From Neopestalotiopsis rosae (taxonomy: Eukaryota > Ascomycota > Sordariomycetes > Amphisphaeriales > Sporocadaceae): a stretch of 64,000 nucleotides of DNA. Position numbers and translations under genes: made by a program. Below the pieces are notes generated by a model, which saw only the letters and a list, made by a program, of their open reading frames with translations, searched no databases and was not told the origin of the DNA. Shown piece after piece: positions 51,095 to 62,564 of this stretch (positions within the stretch are counted from its first letter, which is position 1; the number at the start of each line of letters is the position of its first letter). Location of the stretch: the NCBI GenBank assembly GCA_023078685.1, contig JALGAS010000008.1, positions 1,116,001-1,180,000 on the forward strand. Direction: 5' to 3'.

Positions 51095-51688
51095 AAGGGT
51101 GCGACGGAGCGGCCGCATGACCAGAAGCTTGTACCTAGTGTGGATGGCCATTTCCTAATTGCTGCAAGGCTCCTAGCGTATCAGTATTGAGAATACACAT
51201 ATATATCATCGCAAATTAAGTCTCATTAATCTATATCTACGTGCTGTTACTCAGCTACTAGCGGCCTTCAATTGAGCACCTTGTACCCTTCTGCAGCCCG
51301 CCAATAGAAGCTCAAGGCAATATAATGGTGGCAAAAGAAGGCAAAACCGTGAGTGGCATAGTACAATCTGCGCACGCATGGTATACTATCTGAGTTGATT
51401 CATTTTATTCCTTTATCTCTCATCTATATTTCTTGGAACCAAAAATATTTTACGTTACTCAATTTTATCACTCATTTCAGTTCTTTCTTAGTGGTTGTGC
51501 GCAAAGTTTTGCTTTGTTGGTGTAATAGGCAAGCTGGTGGCTTATTTATGAAGTATACTGATATACTGTGATAGCAATAAATCGGACTATGAATCCATAT
51601 GCTTTCAAGATCTTAGTCGCTTCGACACTCCTCGCATAACTCGCGACTCTGTAAACTGAGGTCAATTGCAAGACCGTCGGTTGTCCAA
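51095..51688. other. Intergenic region between convergent genes
   Basis: AT-richer sequence between the zinc-finger-like gene and the HET gene; no feature is recognised. Confidence 0.5.
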
Positions 51689-53495
51689 TCAATACTCTCC
51701 ATTGAAGTCGACCTTAACGTGGATATCATACAGTATAGTCCCTAAGAAACAGGACTCTACGAGTTTCGTAGTGACCCTGTCGCCATTATCAAGCACCACG
51801 GACCGTGCGCACCCAATAAGAGATACATTCTGTCCATCTACATCACAGAGTCTTTGCGTCAAGATTCCAGTAATTTCTTCTATATCATGATCTGGCGCCA
51901 TCTTATCTATCATGGAATAGTCGTTCGGGAAGGATGAGTGGAAATAACGCGGAGCTCTACTTCGGCCAGTCCCGGTGATGATTAACAAGGCGTGATTGAT
52001 CTCGGTTTGTGTCGTGTCTACGATCCAGATTTGGGATCGTATCCGGCCCCAAGGGACATCTCGAACGACACCTTCGTCTGGAATCAAATGATGGGTGGTG
52101 GTTGGAGGGCTTGAGGGCCCGAACGCATATTTGGAGGTATTTTGGACGATTGGACGCAGTCGAAGTGGGTAGCTCTTGGGCTTGTGAAGGCGGATAGGCG
52201 CCATTCTGGCAGTGTCGCGTATGATGACGGTCTCCCTTTGCGCTTTGCTTATATCAATTTCCACTACAGTACAGTTAGTTATGCAATCTGGAAGAGAGGA
52301 TACGGTTCACTTAACAAGTCGCCCAGCCGCTTGTATGGGTACCCAAGACTGGAGATATGAAAGCATGACAGTCGTCTCCCGGAGACAGAATGTATGCTCC
52401 AAGATCTTGGTACAAGTAATAAATCCCGTCTATGTCGACCATAACGATGGCGGTTCTTGCCAAGCATGCTTTATCGAAGAAGCAATCCAGTATTCCGAGA
52501 AAATGATCATTGTCAGATACGTTTCCCTTGATATCCGTCAAGGGACACATGATCATGTCAACTCTCAGACCAGTCTCTGTCAATTGGACTGTGTGCAAAT
52601 CTTCTGGGTCGGTGTATAATGGTGCTTCTGTGCTGAAGGGACGAGGTGAAGGTGCTAATAACGTGTTCGAACCCCAATTGAGACTCCTGTCAAATACCAA
52701 AATGGTTGGATCATTGAATTTCTTCAGTATCTCCTCTTGAAGTCGTTTGAAAGCCTTGGGACCCTCTCCATACAGAAGAGGCATATTGACATCAAAGATA
52801 CCCAGCAAACAATACGCTATATCTTCCTCTCGGGCTGTTTCCCTTTTTGCCGCCCATGACATCTTCTGGCTAATGCTGTATCTCTCCAAGACGAGATGCA
52901 ACATTCGTGGGCCGCGATTTTCCAAGGAAACGAGTATGTTGGAGTCGATGGAAGTGAGACTCGAGATGTAGGGGGCCATTTCGTCACGCAGTCCCACAGT
53001 CTCCCAATGCCTGTCGTAGAAGATGAGCTGCTTCGGGGCAATTAACTCCTGCAGCGTCCAACCGCGCCGAAACCATCTGCTTGCCGCGAATTTCTCCTCT
53101 CGGGGAGGGCGCTTGCGCTCCCAAGAGTCGACGCTGTCGGTGGGACGGCCTGCGACATAGTCGGACAGGTACGCGTAGCAGACAGCGGCAAGAGCGTACC
53201 ACTTGAACATGGAGTTGATGGCCTCGGATAGCTCGGCGCTGCTGCTCTTGTCGATGCAGCACGTGTCGATCCAGACATAATCAAGGCCATCTTGTCTTGC
53301 CCTCTCTGCAGTTTTGATCACTTTGTAGGCCCCACCCTTCTTCTTCCACTTGCGACTGAAAAGGCCTTTGCGCTTGGGGATATCCTCGAAAAGGACTTCA
53401 TCGTCGCCCCAAGTGTGAGAGAGTATAGCATATCTTATTGTACCAATTGATTGGATTTGTTCAAGCAGTAGAGTTTTTGTATTTAACAGCCGCAT
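51689..53495 (-). CDS. HET-domain (heterokaryon incompatibility) protein
   Basis: Two exons (53495-52316 and 52263-51689) are joined over a 52-nt intron with the less common donor GTTAAG, a CTAAC branch point and acceptor TGTAG; the join reads GWATLEIDIS and yields 584 residues. The N-terminal HET domain is complete: YAILSHTWGDDEVLFEDI (about 21-39), DYVWIDTCCIDKSSSAELSEAINSMFKWY (about 72-100), and SRWFRRGWTLQELIAP (about 138-155), followed by the common ISQKMSWAAKRETAREEDIAYCLLGIFDVNMPLLYGEG block. The C-terminal half is not recognised. HET proteins trigger programmed cell death when genetically different hyphae fuse, or act in related innate-like recognition. Such genes are typical of variable genome regions. 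No STAND/NACHT or repeat domain is attached. If the intron is retained a TAA truncates the protein at 394 residues. Confidence 0.9.
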
Positions 53496-54036
53496 TGGAC
53501 ACGATGCTCAAAGCAGAAGCGTGCCGTTGGCATGCGACAGCTGAGTAACGGCATCAAATCAGTAGAAACGCCGATAGCGGATAAATCAGCGATTAAAAGA
53601 ATGATCACGGAGTCGCGTCGACACAGGTGACTCGGGAGCATGTCAGCACAGTAATATGAGAGAGCGGAAGCCAAGTACAGAAGCGGTCAGATCCGGCAGA
53701 ACAGGAGCGGCAGAGATCTGTCCAAGAAGAGCCAAGACGGCGTAGCAACGCTTGTCGAATCCCTGCACCACCATCATACAGCCTCGGAAGGATTCAACAA
53801 CCAGGACACTGGATTCGACTGGCAATAAATACAGGAACTGGCCACGCGCTCAAAGCTATCAAATGATCCCGAGAGCTCGAGTAGGCAAACTTGACAAATA
53901 AGCACAACCAGGCTGATATATAGATCTAGAATAAAAATGATTCAATTCTATATTAATCAAGCTATTTAGAGAAAATCGCGTACTAGCTCCATCAGACCGA
54001 AGAACAGTTGCTTTTCATGTTCACTTTGTATCTGCA
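53496..54036. other. Intergenic region upstream of the HET gene
   Basis: Contains the promoter of the HET gene and the 3' flank of the small secreted protein gene. Nothing else is recognised. Confidence 0.5.
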
Positions 54037-54444
54037 TCACAGTTGATATTCAGCGGTAAGGTTACTGGCTGAAAGATAACAGGAACAATCTCGACGCATC
54101 TTCCTAGCCAATAATTCTGGGTCAACACAAATGGCAAGCCTTATAGACTTCACAAGTTTGCCATCATTGTGAGTAGCAGCGTATCGAGCAAGTCGCCACT
54201 GCAACAGTCCCAACTGACTATTCAAACCATGATTGAGGCCGGCCCGTAATACGACACATGTGTCGTTACTACTACAACTCGTCGAGAACAGGCCTGGAGC
54301 AGATGAGACAGCAGGAGTCTCACTTGCCACGCCCATTGAGGCCAAAATGTTGCCATATCGTAGACTTGAAAGATTGGTTTCCATAGCGGCGCTCACCAGT
54401 GTCAGTGTTAGAATTGCTGTTGGGGACCAACGAATAGAATTCAT
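54037..54444 (-). CDS. Small cysteine-containing secreted protein, effector-like
   Basis: A single-exon frame of 135 codons begins with a probable signal peptide (charged MNSIRW, then a hydrophobic AILTLTLVSAA core, cleavage near residue 20). The mature part has five cysteines (two in STSCSSNDTC, one in AICVDP, two in RDCSCY) and three N-glycosylation sequons (NLS, NDT, NLT). No domain is recognised. Small size, secretion signal and location next to a HET gene in an accessory region fit a candidate effector or secreted interaction protein, but there is no direct evidence, and an unrecognised intron could alter the C-terminus. Confidence 0.45.
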   Translation of the reverse strand: MNSIRWSPTAILTLTLVSAAMETNLSSLRYGNILASMGVASETPAVSSAPGLFSTSCSSNDTCVVLRAGLNHGLNSQLGLLQWRLARYAATHNDGKLVKSIRLAICVDPELLARKMRRDCSCYLSASNLTAEYQL

Positions 54445-56628
54445 TTTGTATAAAGTATATTATCATTGATAACTTGCTTCATCAAAGTTAGTATACCGAG
54501 AGCTTGCCTTGTAGGATGTCTTTAATTCGTGTAGGTATTGCATGTGTCATCTCAGTGGCTGACAATATTCGACTCGTACTTATTTGTACCAAATTCCTTT
54601 TATTGACTGCCATACCAGAAGCCGATACTGCTCCTAGCTTGGCCATGAAGTGATGGAGTGACATGTGTTGATTTCAACTCAACCAAGAGGAGTATTCTCC
54701 TGGCATCTTAGATCGTCGGACGTATCCCCTCAGTAAGGCATCAATAGAACGCCGATCAGATTGATCAGAGGTGATATTGTCGGAAAAGCATTTTGCAGGC
54801 TCTGGCAGCGACCAAGGATTGCCAGAAATCACCCATACGACTCACTGCAGTATCTTTGGATGGTCACGTATGACCTTTGTAGTCTTTGAATCGATTTGAG
54901 AATTGTCCCGGTCGAGTTTCATATGTCTGTCAGCAAGAAGTCAGTGCCTTGGTAGGATACAAGAAGACTCCTTCATTGCGCAACCTTCACACCGCAGCAT
55001 CAATAGAGGACACTTGGACACACATGAGAGCTCTTTCGAAGATGGACAAGGACTCTGACAATTTCATGAAGAAATGACAGCTTGTACCTGGGGATTTGTG
55101 ACGAGCGCGTCGTTGGAGGTAACCCAGCAGGCGTTTATAACACCAGGGCACAGGTGCTGTCCAGCTGCCTCCTTTCTCACGCCGCTAGCGCAACGGCAAG
55201 CAACCTTGTAGAAAAAATCCAATTCAATCCACTGGCCAAGGCCAGTGCCAGGGCTCCAGCCTCCAGGTTTCCATACAGTTTCTGCTGTCAGGAACGCTAT
55301 GCGCTAGAACCGCCTGTCGAATGGCTGACCTGCCGACCCCACAGAAAAGGGGAGCAGCTGGACTGGAGTTCAGTGAGGCCTGGCCAGTGATTGGGAGCAG
55401 ACGGCAAGGCGACGAAAACCAGCTACGTCACGCTTACCAGGTACCTGCTGCGCTGGTTCCTGAAGTGCCGCTGCAATATGTCAAGTTGCCCAACCATCGA
55501 TATTAGTTGAGACCCGCCCCAGGAAGAAGAGGGTTTTTGTTTGAACATACGAGCAAGCTTGATTCAAGGCAGCAGGTGGCAAAGGCCCTTCTTGCTTGCG
55601 GTCACGAATGCTTCGTGTCAGTACGAATGCATGTAAAAATAGTCTCGAGCTCAGCCCTCGACACGGACAGGACAGATATGACTGTTATTGTTGGGCATTG
55701 AACTGACAGGAGCCAGGAGCTTACGTAGCAATTCGATTGCCCCAGCTGCTGCACTATGCGCGCTATCAGCCCCTGGCCACGATCTGCGTTTGACTGTCGA
55801 GATTTCCGCGCCTTAAAACAGTTTTTAAAATGCCAAGCAATTTAAAGCACGATTAAACGTGCGCGGTATGGGGGATGGGCTTGGGACCCCCTTCGCAGCC
55901 TGTAGGTCACTTCAATAACAGACTTGCATGCCGGTATCTAGAAGGCTTAGGGTAGCAGATCTCGACATTATTAGCAGACCAACAAAATGCGGTTACTGGC
56001 AATAGTACATTGATACTTGGCGCGTCCCCTTATTCAGGTTGCCAGCCTTTTAGTTTAGCCTAGGTATCCTTTGTTCCGTCTCAGTGTAGGCTGGTCTTGA
56101 GAAACCCCAAATCCCATGGTCAGGAGTACTTCCACCCAATTGTACTCCCAATCAAATACAGCTACCCGAAAGAAAACAACACAAAAGAGTACAGTTGACG
56201 GAGAGAAGGCATAATATTTATTTCATCAACCTTCTCGTTCATATCCTTTATTCGTCCGTCCCAATTCTGACCTAGTCTCATTATTCTCACCCAACAGCAT
56301 ATCGGGTTTCCCCCCTCGAGTACCTACACCAATTCACCCGCAAGCCTGACTGCCCCGCCTCCCTTGACCACGATCGCCATACTTTTGAGGGACCCGTGTT
56401 GCTCAGCCTCCCAGTCGCTGACGACTCCCTAACCTACACAAACCAAATCCCAACACAAACAACAACCCAATCATACAGATACTCGCTCGTTCGGTCTGAA
56501 TGGCAACTTAGAATCCTCCCAACTCGCTTCGATGAGCTGCTCACTCGTTTTCTACGCTTGGGGTACCATGGGAATAGGATATACGACCCCTCCATCGACA
56601 CACGAATTGTAAAACACCACTACCCAAC
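54445..56628. other. Intergenic region, no gene recognised
   Basis: Several frames of 60-100 codons (for example 55082-55390 plus) lack domains or splice partners. The last 450 bases are pyrimidine- and CA-rich and probably form the promoter and leader of the phosphatase gene. Confidence 0.5.
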
Positions 56629-59600
56629 ATGGAAGGCCAAGGGGAGGATGGGCCCGACAGCTCGTCGCTCAAGCCCGTCTCTTCGCTGAGAGCGCGCTTT
56701 GAGAATATGGGCAAGCCGAGCGATGATGCCAGCACAGTATCTTCACCAGTTACACCATCGCCGCGCAACACGTCTCCGAAGCCCCCTCCAGTACCTGACA
56801 CGAGACCGGTCAGGACGACTACACCTCAAGGCGCAGGCAGCCAACCGACGACAAGAGAAGCTTTGAAGCCTACAGGACTGCAAATACCAAAGCCTGGCTT
56901 CGATGCAGCTTCCGCACCTCAGACTACGGGTACACCTATGAGCCCAAGACCAATGAAGCCACCACCGCCGCCAGCAGTCCTGATCGATCCTCCACACTCG
57001 CCGCCCAAAAGTAGAGGGATCAACACCCCTCTGAGCTTGGAAAATGGGCAGCTACAAGTTGATCCGAACAGGGCACCCCCTACTCCGGTTGCCTCCTCGC
57101 CGCGAACGTTCAAAATTCCGAGTGCGCCCCCTAGCAAGCCTGTGACTCCAGGTCTGGAGCCACGTCGATCGCCCAGGCTCTCCGCTACTTCTGGGCCACC
57201 TTCACCTCCTCCCCCGAGGCGTTCTGGCGAGATCAAGAGGGAAGATGTGAGAGGCCGACCGCCCGTTCCGCCGCCAATCAACCGCGCCGAGAAGCCCAGC
57301 AATCGGCTGTCGCACTTGCTGAGCCTAGACACCCACCGACTAGAGGCACCTGCTGTCGTCCCCGAGAAATCGCCATTTAATAGTCCGCCTAGCAGCCCAG
57401 AGCACGAAGCATCGCCGCCTAGACTTCCAAGTCGCCCCGCGACGAAGCCGACCGCCAAGATACCCCCTATGCCCAGGAATAATACTGTGCCCGTTCCATT
57501 TGAGCCGCCCCCGGTGCATCCTTCGACGGCCGCAAGGAGGGAAGTCAATGGCCAAGGCCGAGGTGTGGTATCTGCTGCCCCAGAACCGGCAATGGCACCA
57601 GCTTTACCTTCTCGACCTCACACTGTAGTAGATGCACAGCCGTCAAGAGTACCATCTGGATCGATGAGACCTCCGCCACGCCCACCCCGGCCAGGCGTCA
57701 TTACTTCGAATAACTTGACAAGTGCCGAGAACAGCGCAGCCATTACGCAATCTAAGCGAGCAGTCTCGACACCAACTTCGGCACAGAACCCACAATTTGC
57801 TCCTCCACCGACTCGAACTCACGGTAGATCCATGACCGTGGACAGGACATCTGACCGTACACCTGCTGAATTCCGAGAACCACCAAAGAGAGGCGGTACG
57901 GTGGTTGACAGGAGCACAAGAACCACCCACTCTTTAGCACCTACGCCGACCCCTCGATTACCAATTCAAGCTACATCACAGTTCCCGGATGCTTCCCACG
58001 TCAATAGGCGACCACCGTTTGCCAAGAAGGGCCAGCATGAGATTTATACAAAATACGATACGCGGATAATTGATGTCTGCGGACCATATCTTTGTACCAG
58101 TGGTCCGCTGACCCGCGTATGGAGCTTGCTAGATGGAGAGCTGCTCATGAGTTTCACTCACGGAGAAGGCGTCAAGGCAACTGCAGTAGCTTTCAAATGC
58201 GGACTTGGAGTCGAGGACGAAGCGACTCGTCTCTGGATCGGAAATAATCTGGGCGAGGTATTAGAGGCCGATATCGCCACAGCATCTATTGTGGGCAACA
58301 AATCCATCGCACACGGCCGAAGTGAAGTGACCAGGATTTTCAGGCATTTCAACGAGATGTGGACATTGGATGAGTCCGGTGGATTGCACGTTTGGGGCCC
58401 AGACAGCGACGGTTCGCCAAATTTGAATAACGCTCCTCACCAAACGTATCGCCTTCCGAGAGGCCACACTTTCTCTATGTTAGTGGGCGATGAGATATGG
58501 CACGCGACCGGAAAAGAAATCCGTGTTTTCGCACCGACGCTCGACGGCCGGACGCAAGTTCAGGTCCTCATGCGCCCCATGGTGGCTGAAGGCGCTGGTG
58601 AAGTCACGTCAGGAGCCTTGATTAAATCGCATAAGGACAAAGTGTTCTTTGGCCATGCTGATGGCAAAGTCAGCATCTGGTCTCAGCAAGATTTCACCTC
58701 TCTCGGTGTGATCAATATCAGTCCATTCAAAATCAGCTGTCTCGCTGGAGCTGGGAACCTTTTATGGGCTGGCTACAATACCGGCAAGGTCTGTGTTTAC
58801 GATATCGAGCAGTCACCATGGGTCGTAAAGAAGGACTGGCAATGTCATGATGGCCCGGTACTGAAGCTTCAGACTGATCTGGCCGGCTTTTACAAGTTGG
58901 ATCGACTGCAGGTCATATCACTCGGAGCCGACAACATAGTGAAGGCCTGGGACGGATTGCTTCAAGAGGACTATATCGAGGACGAGATGAAGCGATTGGA
59001 CACTCAGTACTGCGAATTCGAGGACATCAGGGCTATGGTGATGACTTGGAATGCGGGTGCCTCTACGCCAAGCAGTCTCAGATACTCCGAGCAAGACTCA
59101 GTCTTCATTCAAAATCTCCTCCAATCGAGCGACGCGCCAGAGATATTGATTTTCGGATTCCAAGAATTGGTCGATCTTGAGGATAAGACGGCAACCGCGA
59201 AACGACTGTTCAAGTCAAAAAAGAAGGATGCCGTGACGGACCAGGAGCGCATGAGTCACCAGTATCGCGACTGGCGCGACTTTCTTGCTCGAAGTCTGGA
59301 TGATTTCATGCCGCAGGACTGTCTGTACCATCTTCTGCATTCGTCCACCTTGGTCGGGTTATTCACCTGTATATTTGTCAAGTCGACGGTTCGAGATCGC
59401 ATCCGGAATTTGAGCAGTGCAGACGTCAAACGCGGCATGGGAGGATTACACGGAAACAAGGGTGCAATTGTCGTCAGATTTGTGCTTGATGATACTTCAA
59501 TGTGTTTCATCAACTGCCATTTAGCAGCTGGCCAGTCCCAGGCAAATAGTCGTCACAATGATATCGCCGCCATTCTGGAAGGCAATCTGCTACCAGTTGA

Positions 59601-60295
59601 GCGGGATGGAGGTGTACGCATTGACAGCTATGTTGGCGGTGGTGACGGGTCCATGATCATGGATCACGAGATTTGCCTGCTCAATGGAGACCTGAATTAC
59701 CGAATCGATACAATGTCACGAGATACCGTGGTCGCTGCCGTCAAGGCCAACAATCTCGGAAAACTTCTCGACCGAGACCAGCTTCTTGTGGCGAGACGGC
59801 GGAATCCGGCTTTCAAACTGAGAGCATTTGAAGAGATGCCCATCACATTCGCGCCAACGTACAAATATGATGTTGGGACAGACAACTATGACACCAGCGA
59901 GAAGAAGCGTTCTCCAGCATGGTGTGATCGCCTCCTTCACAGAGGCTCTGGCAGAGTTCAACAGCTTGATTACAGAAGACACGAGGTTCGAGTTTCCGAC
60001 CATAGACCAGTGTCAGGACGTTTCAAGTTCACAGTCAAGACTGTTTCCCCCAAGCGACGTGCAATGACTTGGGCGGATTGCCAGCAGCGCTTTGAAGATC
60101 AAAAGGAGAAGGAGGCGAACGAAGACAAGTAAGTGAACAAGTCATTGAGAACTCTGGGTTGCAGTGACTAACTCGATTGGCAGACTCTTCTACCTTATGC
60201 ATATTATTGGTTACGATGCTGCAACTAGTCAACAGATCATCCAGGATCGAACCAGGCGAAAGATGTCTCGAAGTCCTAGTCGTCGCGTGGCATAG
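56629..60295 (+). CDS. WD40-repeat inositol polyphosphate 5-phosphatase
   Basis: Exons 56629-60128 and 60184-60295 (55-nt intron GTAAGT...CTAAC...GGCAG) give 1203 residues. The first 460 are proline-rich and disordered with many PPxP stretches. Residues about 465-780 form a beta-propeller-like region (for example TSGPLTRVWSLLDGELL, WIGNNLGEVLEAD, FGHADGKVSIWS, LWAGYNTGKVCVYD). The catalytic IPPc domain follows with GFQELVDL, HGNKGAIVVRF, NCHLAAGQ, LNGDLNYRID (about 1019-1028), PAWCDRLLHRG (about 1097) and SDHRPVSGRF (about 1124), all expected active-site elements. It should remove the 5-phosphate from phosphoinositides or inositol phosphates and act in membrane traffic or signalling. A TAG at 60293 ends the frame, yet the same frame continues with 66 protein-like codons to TAA at 60494, so the C-terminus may be recently truncated. 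Confidence 0.92.
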
Positions 60296-60496
60296 AGAGC
60301 CGCTGTTCAGGACAGAAGAATAGAACCGGAACCAAGCTGCGTGGGTAGCCGTTCAACGGCTTCCAGTACTGGCCAACGGAAGATTTCATTGCAACTTTCG
60401 AATCGTGGCAACCCTGGTCCAGGTAGTCGCTTGAAAGATGCCATGGAAGACGCCAAGTTGGGCAAGCAGAAGAGATACTTCTCTAATCAAATTTAA
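60296..60496 (+). other. In-frame 66-codon tail after the phosphatase stop codon
   Basis: The frame directly after the amber codon is open for 66 codons with a Ser/Arg/Lys-rich, protein-like composition (starts RAAVQDRRIEPEP, ends KLGKQKRYFSNQI, then TAA). No suitable intron that would skip the TAG was found. Probably the former C-terminus, or a readthrough extension. Confidence 0.5.
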
Positions 60497-61173
60497 ACGT
60501 CGGTTTGGCGACGCGCGTCGTTAGATGCACCGATACGCTCGATATCATGTCGAGTTAGTGAATGAGGATGGATATATGACATAAAATAGACAGCGTTGAT
60601 TCATAGCGATGCTGTATTAGACGGTTTGCCTACTAGAGACTTGGAATACCCTATTCGTGCGTGTTTCCGTATGGGAGCACGATATCAGAGAAGACTTTGT
60701 GTTCCACAATCAATAGTGGCATGAATGTGAAACCAAAAATTGAGTCTTGTGATATGTCCATTTCTGCTTTTTGAAGACCGAGTTGCAGTTTAAATCCGAC
60801 TTACTCACATAATTACTAAACACGGAAGAGCGTGAGCAGTGTTTGGAAGCTGTCCTATCGACCCTCGCTCGGTTACGCCCACCGTGCCTCGGCATCTCTC
60901 CACACCAAACTCAAGATGGAACCGAAATCCGGGGTATCCGCATTTCTTAGCGTGGCGGCGTCCCATCCGTACATAGGCGACGGGCTGCTACCCCTAGAAT
61001 ACAGATTGACCTTGATCGACTTCTCATTACTTCTCCCGCTTGACATATTGCACCTACATTTTCTCTATTTCTGTGAATATTTCAAAGTGTCAGCTTACTT
61101 GATTTATCACATTTCCTCGCCCGGGTAGAACACCAATACAAGGACAAATCAAACCACCAAAATCGAATTCAAG
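60497..61173. other. Intergenic region upstream of the short-chain dehydrogenase gene
   Basis: No gene is recognised. The last 150 bases are rich in C, A and T, as is common for fungal leaders. Confidence 0.5.
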
Positions 61174-62165
61174 ATGGCAGACGAGACAGCACTCCACGAC
61201 TTTCCTTCGCTCTTCTCCCTCAAGGGCAAGGTCGCTGTCGTCACTGGTGGCTCTCGCGGTCTGGGTTTGAACGCTGCTTCGGCGTAAGCATGATTCCCTC
61301 GCTAAAGCTCACTTCTCATCTTCACCCCTGAGATGGGTGGCGAAGTTATAAGCATGATCAGCATGAATCCAAATACTGACATTGTTCATCTAGCATCCTC
61401 CAATCTGGCGCTTCTCTTGTCTTCATCACATCCCGCAAGGCCAAGGCCTGCGAGAGCGCCGTAGCACAGCTGAACAAGCTGCCCAACCTGGCCCCGGGTG
61501 CCAAGGCCATCTCGGTGCCCGCTGACTCGGCCACCATGGAGGGCATCAAGTCGCTGGTAGCGCAGGTAAAGGCGCACACCGACCACGTGGACATTCTGCT
61601 CGCCAACGCCGGCGCATCGTGGGGCGAGTCCTTTGACACGCACCCGGACTCGGCGTTCGCCAAGGTCATGGACCTCAACGTAAAGGCCGTCTTCAACACG
61701 ATCCGCGAGTTCGCACCCTTGCTGCAGAAGCGCGCCAGCGTCGAGGACCCCAGCCGCGTCGTCATCACCAGCTCCGTCGCCGGCCTCGGCGTCGGCACCC
61801 TGGGCGCGCAGGCCACGTTTGGCTACAGCGCCTCCAAGGCCGCCGTCCTGCACCTCGGCCGCAACCTCGCCCTCGAGCTGGGCCCCCGCCACATCACCGT
61901 CAACTCCATCTGCCCCGGCTGGTTCCCCACCAAGATGAGCTCGGGTCTGCTGGACCTCACCGGCGGCCTGGAGAAGCACGCCAAGAGCAACCCCATGGGC
62001 CGCCTGGGCCGTCCCGAGGACTTCGCCGGCGCCATCGTCTACTTGACCTCGCGGGCGGGCGGCCACGTCAACGGTGCCGAGATTGCCATCGATGGTGGTA
62101 GCCTGTGGAACCGCGGCGGGCTGTTGGATGCGCAGGAGGAGACGGCGGAGAAGGCCAAGCTCTAA
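61174..62165 (+). CDS. Short-chain dehydrogenase/reductase (classical SDR)
   Basis: Two exons (61174-61283, 61394-62165) joined over a GTAAGC...TCTAG intron give 293 residues. The cofactor motif TGGSRGLG is at residues 24-31, NAGAS follows the fourth strand, the catalytic serine lies in VITSSVAG (about 163-164), and the YSASK motif gives Tyr181 and Lys185. ICPGWFPT and the terminal IDGGSLW also fit the family. The pattern resembles fungal proteins annotated as 3-oxoacyl-ACP reductase or RhlG-like, NADP-dependent; the substrate cannot be told from sequence. It lies convergent with the methyltransferase gene. High GC in the third exon position makes a long spurious frame on the other strand. 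Confidence 0.92.
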
Positions 62166-62564
62166 AAGGTGCATTAGCAAATAGGAGCGGGAGAAAACTG
62201 AGAGCTTTCGTCGCTCATGAATCAGTTGCTGTGTGGAGGATGGCCCCCATGATGATGGAGCATGTGACCATTAGCGAATATATTTACTACAAGGCAGAGA
62301 GAGGCGACTTCTGGTGAAGACGCGTTCTGCGCAAAGATGCAATGAATACATAAAATTCAAATAATTTGAGATCCGAGGCTGGAGGGCTTCGAAGCCGGCG
62401 GGTGACGGCCACGTCTATTTGCCAGATACCTTGGTCATGTCGATAATTGAATTGAAAAGGTTCCGATGGCGAAACAGAAGCAGCTGTAACCTGCCGCGAT
62501 GTATTTTCGGGTTTCCTTGCTTTTTCCTCTATATGTTCTATCCCAAAGACAAGATGTCGAGGTA
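62166..62564. other. Intergenic region between convergent genes
   Basis: Shared 3' flank of the dehydrogenase and methyltransferase genes; no feature recognised. Confidence 0.5.

Noticed and set aside
45993..60496. Possibility that TAG is a sense codon (three frames continue past TAG)
   Set aside because: Other genes in the window, such as the D-galacturonate reductase and the methyltransferase, end normally at TAG at the expected family length.
61386..62180. 264-codon minus-strand frame over the short-chain dehydrogenase
   Set aside because: Low-complexity Leu/Gly/Ala/Arg shadow opposite a clear SDR coding sequence.
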